36,118 bases of DNA from Cupriavidus sp. 2SB (GTDB lineage: Bacteria > Pseudomonadota > Gammaproteobacteria > Burkholderiales > Burkholderiaceae). Each line of letters begins with the position of its first letter. Positions within the stretch are counted from its first letter, which is position 1. The notes under the pieces were generated by a model. The model did no database searches. It was not told the DNA's origin and saw only the letters and a program-made list of their open reading frames with translations. The translations under genes and the position numbers were made by a program. The stretch is taken from assembly GCF_005503625.1 (NCBI RefSeq), contig NZ_SCMX01000069.1, forward strand, positions 1 through 36,118. The letters run 5' to 3'. This document shows, in pieces, positions 32,357-36,118 of the stretch.

Positions 32357-32614
32357 ATGTCCGCGAGAGTCACGATTACTACCAGCGATCAGCTGGGGCT
32401 GGTGCTCCAGGGCGCGCGCAAGGTCGCGGGCCTGACCCAGGCCGAAGCCGCCACGCGGCTTGCCATCAGCCAGAGCCGCGTTTCCCATATGGAACTGAAT
32501 CCCGAGACCATCAGCGTTGCCCAGTTGCTGGCGCTGCTCGGGGCCTACCAGCTCGATCTCGTCATCGAACCGCGCCAGGTGCGCGACGCCGTGCTGGAGA
32601 AGCTCGACTGGTAG
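32357..32614 (+). CDS. orphan HipB-like XRE-family DNA-binding protein
   Basis: An 85-residue protein that is little more than a helix-turn-helix: LGLVLQGARKVAGLTQAEAA, then TRLAISQSRVSHMELNPETI, and a C-terminal tail ending in LEKLDW. The layout is that of HipB antitoxins, which bind DNA and the HipA kinase. No hipA-like gene follows; the next gene, 27 bases on, runs the other way. It is either a stand-alone regulator or the remnant of a toxin-antitoxin pair. The ribosome site is weak. Confidence 0.8.
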   Translation: MSARVTITTSDQLGLVLQGARKVAGLTQAEAATRLAISQSRVSHMELNPETISVAQLLALLGAYQLDLVIEPRQVRDAVLEKLDW

Positions 32615-32641
32615 GCGCGTTATCCCCGCCCGGTCCAGACC

Positions 32642-33913
32642 TCAGGGCAGATAGCCCAGCAGTTTCCACCACAGATAGTCCAGCGGCAGCAGCACCACCA
32701 GCGTGACCCCCGCCATCGCCAGGCACAGCCGCGTGCCGTGACGCAATCCCACGCCGCCCAACTGCATCGCAATCACGATCGGCGGCGACTGGTACGGGAA
32801 GAACACGGTGGAGAACACCGGCACCTGCAGCATCAGTACCGATTCCAGCGACAACCCTGTAGCCGATGCCAGATCGCGTGCCAGCGGGGTCAGCACGGCA
32901 GGTAGCGCGGGCAGCGTGGAGAGCATTCCCAGCAAGGCACCCATCGCACTGATCGTGCCGACATTCGCCGCAGTCTGGCCGGGCGTCAGCGGGAGCACAT
33001 GCAGCAGGCCCGCACTGATGGCGCTGCCCAGCCCAGTCGATTCCACCACCGCGCCCAATCCCAGAAAGCCTGCCACATAGATCAGCGGCACCAGTTGCAC
33101 GCCATCCGCCAACGCCTTCGGCGGCACCAGTCCCACACCGGGCAGCAGGCAGATGATGCACGCGGCCAGAGAGATCCATGCTGGCGAGATGCCGTGCCAC
33201 GCATCGGTGGCGAACCCGGCCACGGCCAGCGCCAGGATGACGGCCAGCACGCGCTCCTGCGGGCCCATCACGGTACGCACCGTGGCGGGCTGCGGCTTCA
33301 TGGGGCCGTTCTCGGGGAACAGCTTGCAGATCATCCAGATCAGCACGAATGTCTTCAGCACGCCCAGTACCGGGAAATGCAGCAGCAGGTAGCTGCCGTA
33401 GCTGAGGTTGATGTGATACAGCGAATTCGCGGCGCCCAGCAGCACACTATTCGGAATATTCGCAGGCAGGATCGCGGTGGGCGGCATGTAGCTGGCCAGC
33501 GCCACGGTCATGACCATGCCAATGCGGCCGTTCGACCCCGGCGCGAAGCCAAGCCTGTCTGACAGCGCCAGCACGATCGGCATCAGCAGCAGCACGCGTC
33601 CCGTGGTGGACGGCATCAGGAACGCCAGTCCCACCGCACTGATCGCCACCGTGGTGATGACCTGCGGATAGGTGCCTACGCGCTTGTGGAAGATGATGTC
33701 GGCCAGCCGCAGCGCCAGCCCCGTATTGCGCAGCGCCACCCCGGTCACGGCGCCGCCGAACATCAGCCACCATGCCGTGGAGGTGAATCCGGAAAAGACC
33801 ACCGTCGGCGGCGCGATATGGAACACCACTGCGCTGAGAAAGAACAGCAGCGTCGCCGTGGGTTCGGGCAGTACGCCCACCGCCCAGCAGCAGACCGTGG
33901 AGAGCCAGTGCAC
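32642..33913 (-). CDS. SLC13/DASS-family anion permease (main frame, N-terminus in another frame)
   Basis: The long frame gives 423 residues from a GTG at 33913, with no ribosome site. It is an inner-membrane symporter of the divalent-anion type, with about 11 segments. VLPEPTATLLFFLSAVVF and VVFSGFTSTAWWLMFGGAV are the normal second and third family blocks, so the protein lacks its usual start. The missing start lies in the -1-shifted frame just upstream (see the next entry); a TGA at 33923-33925 closes the main frame. Either the gene is a recent frameshift mutant or the read has an error. A functional protein from GTG 33913 is less likely. Confidence 0.75.
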   Translation of the reverse strand: MHWLSTVCCWAVGVLPEPTATLLFFLSAVVFHIAPPTVVFSGFTSTAWWLMFGGAVTGVALRNTGLALRLADIIFHKRVGTYPQVITTVAISAVGLAFLMPSTTGRVLLLMPIVLALSDRLGFAPGSNGRIGMVMTVALASYMPPTAILPANIPNSVLLGAANSLYHINLSYGSYLLLHFPVLGVLKTFVLIWMICKLFPENGPMKPQPATVRTVMGPQERVLAVILALAVAGFATDAWHGISPAWISLAACIICLLPGVGLVPPKALADGVQLVPLIYVAGFLGLGAVVESTGLGSAISAGLLHVLPLTPGQTAANVGTISAMGALLGMLSTLPALPAVLTPLARDLASATGLSLESVLMLQVPVFSTVFFPYQSPPIVIAMQLGGVGLRHGTRLCLAMAGVTLVVLLPLDYLWWKLLGYLP

Positions 33914-34112
33914 CGGCCCAGATCAGCGCGGGCGGCGCATGTACGGCGCTGCCCGCCAGCCAGACCAGACCGATACAGGCGCCAATGAGCAGGGCAGCGC
34001 GGATCGAATCGCGGGGATTGCCGGCGAGCGGCGCGGGCTTCGGTGGCTTCGGGGGCGGCGGAGAAGGCGGCATGTCGGGACGTGCGTCGGCGCGTCCTGG
34101 AGTGGCTGACAT
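33900..34112 (-). pseudogene. N-terminal part of the DASS permease in a shifted frame
   Basis: From the ATG at 34112 this frame encodes MSATPGRADARPDMPPSPPP, a further Pro/Lys-rich tail to PAPLAG, and one membrane helix (ALLIGACIGLVWLAGSAV; ALIWAGALAL), the expected beginning of this permease type. Past about 33900 it turns into non-membrane sequence while the other frame becomes typical. The switch must lie between 33922, where the main frame opens, and about 33870. Joined, the two parts give about 495 residues, the usual length. Confidence 0.6.
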
Positions 34113-34258
34113 CGGGTGTTGTCTCGGGTGTCCCGGCCGCATGGGACCGGTGTTTTTATGAGCGGAAAGACTGAGCCGCTGATCTGGCCGCTATCGTAGG
34201 GTTGTATTACGTTGCAGGCAACTGCGATGGTGACGGGCGTTACCGTGCCTGGCGCGTC

Positions 34259-34918
34259 TTAACGCGTCTTGCGGAACGTCAGGTTGATGCGTTCGCCATG
34301 AGTGAGTGGGTGATCACCTGCGGCCAGCGGCGCAATGCCATGGAAGACGAGCCGCGACGGACCGCCCCAGACCACCACATCGCCATGCGCCAGCCGTACC
34401 CGCGCAGGCCGGTCCGCGCGACGCAAGCCACCCCAGAGAAAGATCGCCGGCAGGCCCAGCGAGACCGAGACAATGGGCGCTCGCAAGTCCAGTTCGTCCC
34501 GGTCCTGATGCAGGGAGAGCCGCGTACCGGGCAGATAGCGATTGATCAGGCAGGCATCGGGCGCAAAACTGGCGTATCCGGCGGCATCGGCGGCACGCAC
34601 GGCCAGATCTAGAAACGCACCAGGCATCGCCGGCCATGGCTGGCCCGAATCGGGATCGATCTCGTCATACCGGTAACCGGACCGATCCGACACCCAGCCC
34701 CGCTGCCCGCAATTGGTCATGGCCACCGACATCCGCAGCCCGCCCGGTGTGATCAGATGCCGAAAATGTGAGCCTGCGCTGACTTCGCCCACACCCGCCA
34801 GCAGTGCAGGCGCCGCCTCACGCGCGAACCCGCGCAACACCATCGCGCCGGGGCCGAGATTGTCCACGGCAGGTGCATCGGCATCGGCAGGGAGGGGGTC
34901 GAAGAGGTCGAAGGTCAT
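34259..34918 (-). CDS. alkB: AlkB-type DNA/RNA alkylation-repair dioxygenase
   Basis: A 219-residue Fe(II)/2-oxoglutarate oxygenase. Iron ligands are His137 and Asp139 (LHQDRDE) and His193 (VFHGIAPL); the 2-oxoglutarate site has Arg210 and Arg216 in RINLTFRKTR. Spacing is the same as in E. coli AlkB with a shift of six residues, and the nucleotide-lid region (MTNCGQRGWVSDRSGYRY) is present. It oxidatively removes methyl groups from 1-methyladenine and 3-methylcytosine. No ada gene is nearby; it stands alone between the permease and the repeat element. Confidence 0.94.
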   Translation of the reverse strand: MTFDLFDPLPADADAPAVDNLGPGAMVLRGFAREAAPALLAGVGEVSAGSHFRHLITPGGLRMSVAMTNCGQRGWVSDRSGYRYDEIDPDSGQPWPAMPGAFLDLAVRAADAAGYASFAPDACLINRYLPGTRLSLHQDRDELDLRAPIVSVSLGLPAIFLWGGLRRADRPARVRLAHGDVVVWGGPSRLVFHGIAPLAAGDHPLTHGERINLTFRKTR

Positions 34919-34971
34919 GGCGGCACAGGGGCTCGTTCATGATACCGGGGCTGGCGCCACGGTGGGTTTGC

Positions 34972-35096
34972 TCCCCTCTCCCGCGAAGTGGGAGAGGGGT
35001 TGGGGGAGAGGGCAAGCCTGTCAATCACAGACCAGCGGCAATTTGAACCGCCGGGCCCTCTCCCCCGCCCCTCTCCCGCAAGGCGGGAGAGGGGAG
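34972..35096. repeat. paired-hairpin intergenic repeat, copy C
   Basis: The third copy: hairpin one at 34973-34999 (CCCCTCTCCC / GGGAGAGGGG, seven-base loop), GGGGGAGAGGGC, a core with GCAATTTG, GGGCCCTCTCCCCC, and hairpin two at 35068-35094 (12-base arms, AAG loop), ending GGAGAAAAC toward the stop of the hydrolase 28 bases away. It lies between that gene and alkB. Confidence 0.85.
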
Positions 35097-35123
35097 AAAA
35101 CCGAGAGTTGAGCAAACCAGAAC

Positions 35124-36118
35124 TTACTTTGCCAACCCCTCCAGCAACGCCTTGTGGAACCCCTGCGGGTCTTGCATCTGTGGGGCGTGGCCGAGTGTGG
35201 GGAACTCCACCAGTGTCGCGTGGGGGATCGCCTTGGCGGTGAGCTTGCCGAGTTCGGCATAGCGGCCCAGCGTGGGGCGGATCTCGGGCGGGGCGAGGTC
35301 CTTGCCGATGGCGGTGGTGTCGGTCAGGCCGATCATCAGCAGCGTGGGGGCCTGGATGGCGCCCATCTCGTAGACCACGGGCTGCGTGTAGATCATGTCG
35401 TAGAGCAGGGCCGAGTTCCAGGCGACGATCTGCTTGCCAGGGCCTTGGTACATGCCGGCCAGCATCTTGACCCAGATCTCGTACTCTGGCTTCCACTGAC
35501 CACCGTAGTACGTGTTCTTCTCGTAGTTGCGCACGCGGTCAGCCGTGGTGTCGAGTTCACGCGCGTACCACTGGTCCACCGAGAGTGAAGGCACACCTTT
35601 GGCCTTCCAGTCCTCCAGCCCGATCGGGTTCACGAGCACCAGTTGCTTCGTGTCGGCGGGATACATCAACGCGTAGCGCATCGCCAGCATGCCGCCCGTG
35701 GAGTGGCCCATCACGGTCACGTCCTTGACGCCAATCGATGCCAGCAGGTCGTGCGTGTTGCGGGCGAGTTGCTGGAACGTGTACTGATAGTGCGCGGGTT
35801 TGGTCGATTTGCAGAACCCGATCTGATCGGGTGCGATCACGCGATATCCGGCGCCGCTGAGCTGGCGGATGGTTTCCTGCCACGTGGCCCCGCAGAAATT
35901 CTTGCCGTGCAGCAACACCACGGCGCGGCCGTTGGGCTTCTGTGGTTTGACGTCCATGAACGCCATCTGCAGCGGCTGGCCCTGCGAGTTGAATTTGTAC
36001 TGCTGGACGGGATACGGGTAGTCGAAGCCTTCGAGTTCGGGGCCGTAGGCGGGGGCGTCCTGGGCGCTGGCGAAGGAGGTAGTCAGCGCGAAGGCGGTGA
36101 ACAGCAGGGGGCGGAGGG
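35124..36118 (-). CDS. exported alpha/beta hydrolase (5' end outside the window)
   Basis: The frame runs from the stop at 35124 to the right edge, giving at least 331 codons; only the first few residues are missing. The visible N-terminus (RPLLFTAFALTTSFASAQ) is a signal peptide, so the ATG at 35966 is internal. After a linker (GFDYPYPVQQYKF) comes a complete hydrolase fold: VVLLHGKNFCGATWQE, the nucleophile Ser in GHSTGG, Asp in GLTDTTAIGK and His in LGHAPQMQDP. It is probably a periplasmic esterase or hydrolase of unknown substrate. The repeat element, copy C, follows its stop. Confidence 0.88.
   Translation of the reverse strand, partial: LRPLLFTAFALTTSFASAQDAPAYGPELEGFDYPYPVQQYKFNSQGQPLQMAFMDVKPQKPNGRAVVLLHGKNFCGATWQETIRQLSGAGYRVIAPDQIGFCKSTKPAHYQYTFQQLARNTHDLLASIGVKDVTVMGHSTGGMLAMRYALMYPADTKQLVLVNPIGLEDWKAKGVPSLSVDQWYARELDTTADRVRNYEKNTYYGGQWKPEYEIWVKMLAGMYQGPGKQIVAWNSALLYDMIYTQPVVYEMGAIQAPTLLMIGLTDTTAIGKDLAPPEIRPTLGRYAELGKLTAKAIPHATLVEFPTLGHAPQMQDPQGFHKALLEGLAK

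Overview
The window is a GC-rich, gene-dense stretch of chromosome-like DNA with long runs of co-directional, often overlapping genes. A TctC/Bug-type solute-binding protein, many LysR/GntR/TetR regulators, a possible phasin and the codon/GC style suggest a betaproteobacterium of the Burkholderiales (Cupriavidus/Ralstonia-like). This is inference from gene content; there is no rRNA or other marker gene. I see no tRNA, rRNA, CRISPR, transposase or integrase.

Layout. (1) 1-1758: a LysR regulator cut by the left edge, divergent from an EamA-type permease. (2) 1780-9603 (minus): a nine-gene run, five of whose eight junctions are ATGA overlaps: FAD oxidoreductase, DUF1365, cyclopropane-synthase-like methyltransferase, chalcone-isomerase-like protein, GPH/MFS transporter, DUF3833 lipoprotein, SDR, SnoaL-like protein and an alpha/beta-hydrolase lipoprotein. 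The set resembles the RpoE-ChrR-linked fatty-acid modification clusters of other proteobacteria, but here the divergent neighbour is a TetR repressor (9716-10333) with a clear palindrome. (3) 10306-17397: a Crp/Fnr-type regulator divergent from a TonB receptor/ABC import operon (receptor, binding protein, FecCD permease, ATPase) behind a strong Fur-box match. The operon ends in two small paralogous proteins with a glutamine-amidotransferase/ThuA-like look and no assigned role. (4) 17420-25248: mixed single genes: secreted epoxide hydrolase, cupin, LysR with a divergent DsbA/FrnE-like protein, an exported protein built of DPYTDGAK repeats, a Phe/Pro-rich possible phasin, LysE exporter, small membrane protein, and a CSS-EAL phosphodiesterase. 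(5) 25751-32189: Tat-exported intradiol dioxygenase, then a predicted sugar-acid/hydroxy-acid catabolic set (2-hydroxyacid dehydrogenase, Bug binding protein, RraA-like aldolase, IlvD/Edd dehydratase) with a divergent GntR regulator and a palindromic operator candidate. (6) 32357-36118: orphan HipB-like XRE protein, SLC13/DASS permease that appears frameshifted near its N-terminus, alkB, and an exported alpha/beta hydrolase cut by the right edge.

Three copies of a paired-hairpin intergenic repeat (25570-25696, 28703-28826, 34972-35096) lie in one orientation just downstream of minus-strand genes and are probably REP/BIME-like elements that may end transcription.

The items most worth pursuing are the tandem GATase-like paralogues of the iron operon, the methyltransferase whose bicarbonate-site residues are altered, the DPYTDGAK repeat protein, and the repeat element. 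Nothing in the window is a complete known defence or mobile system.
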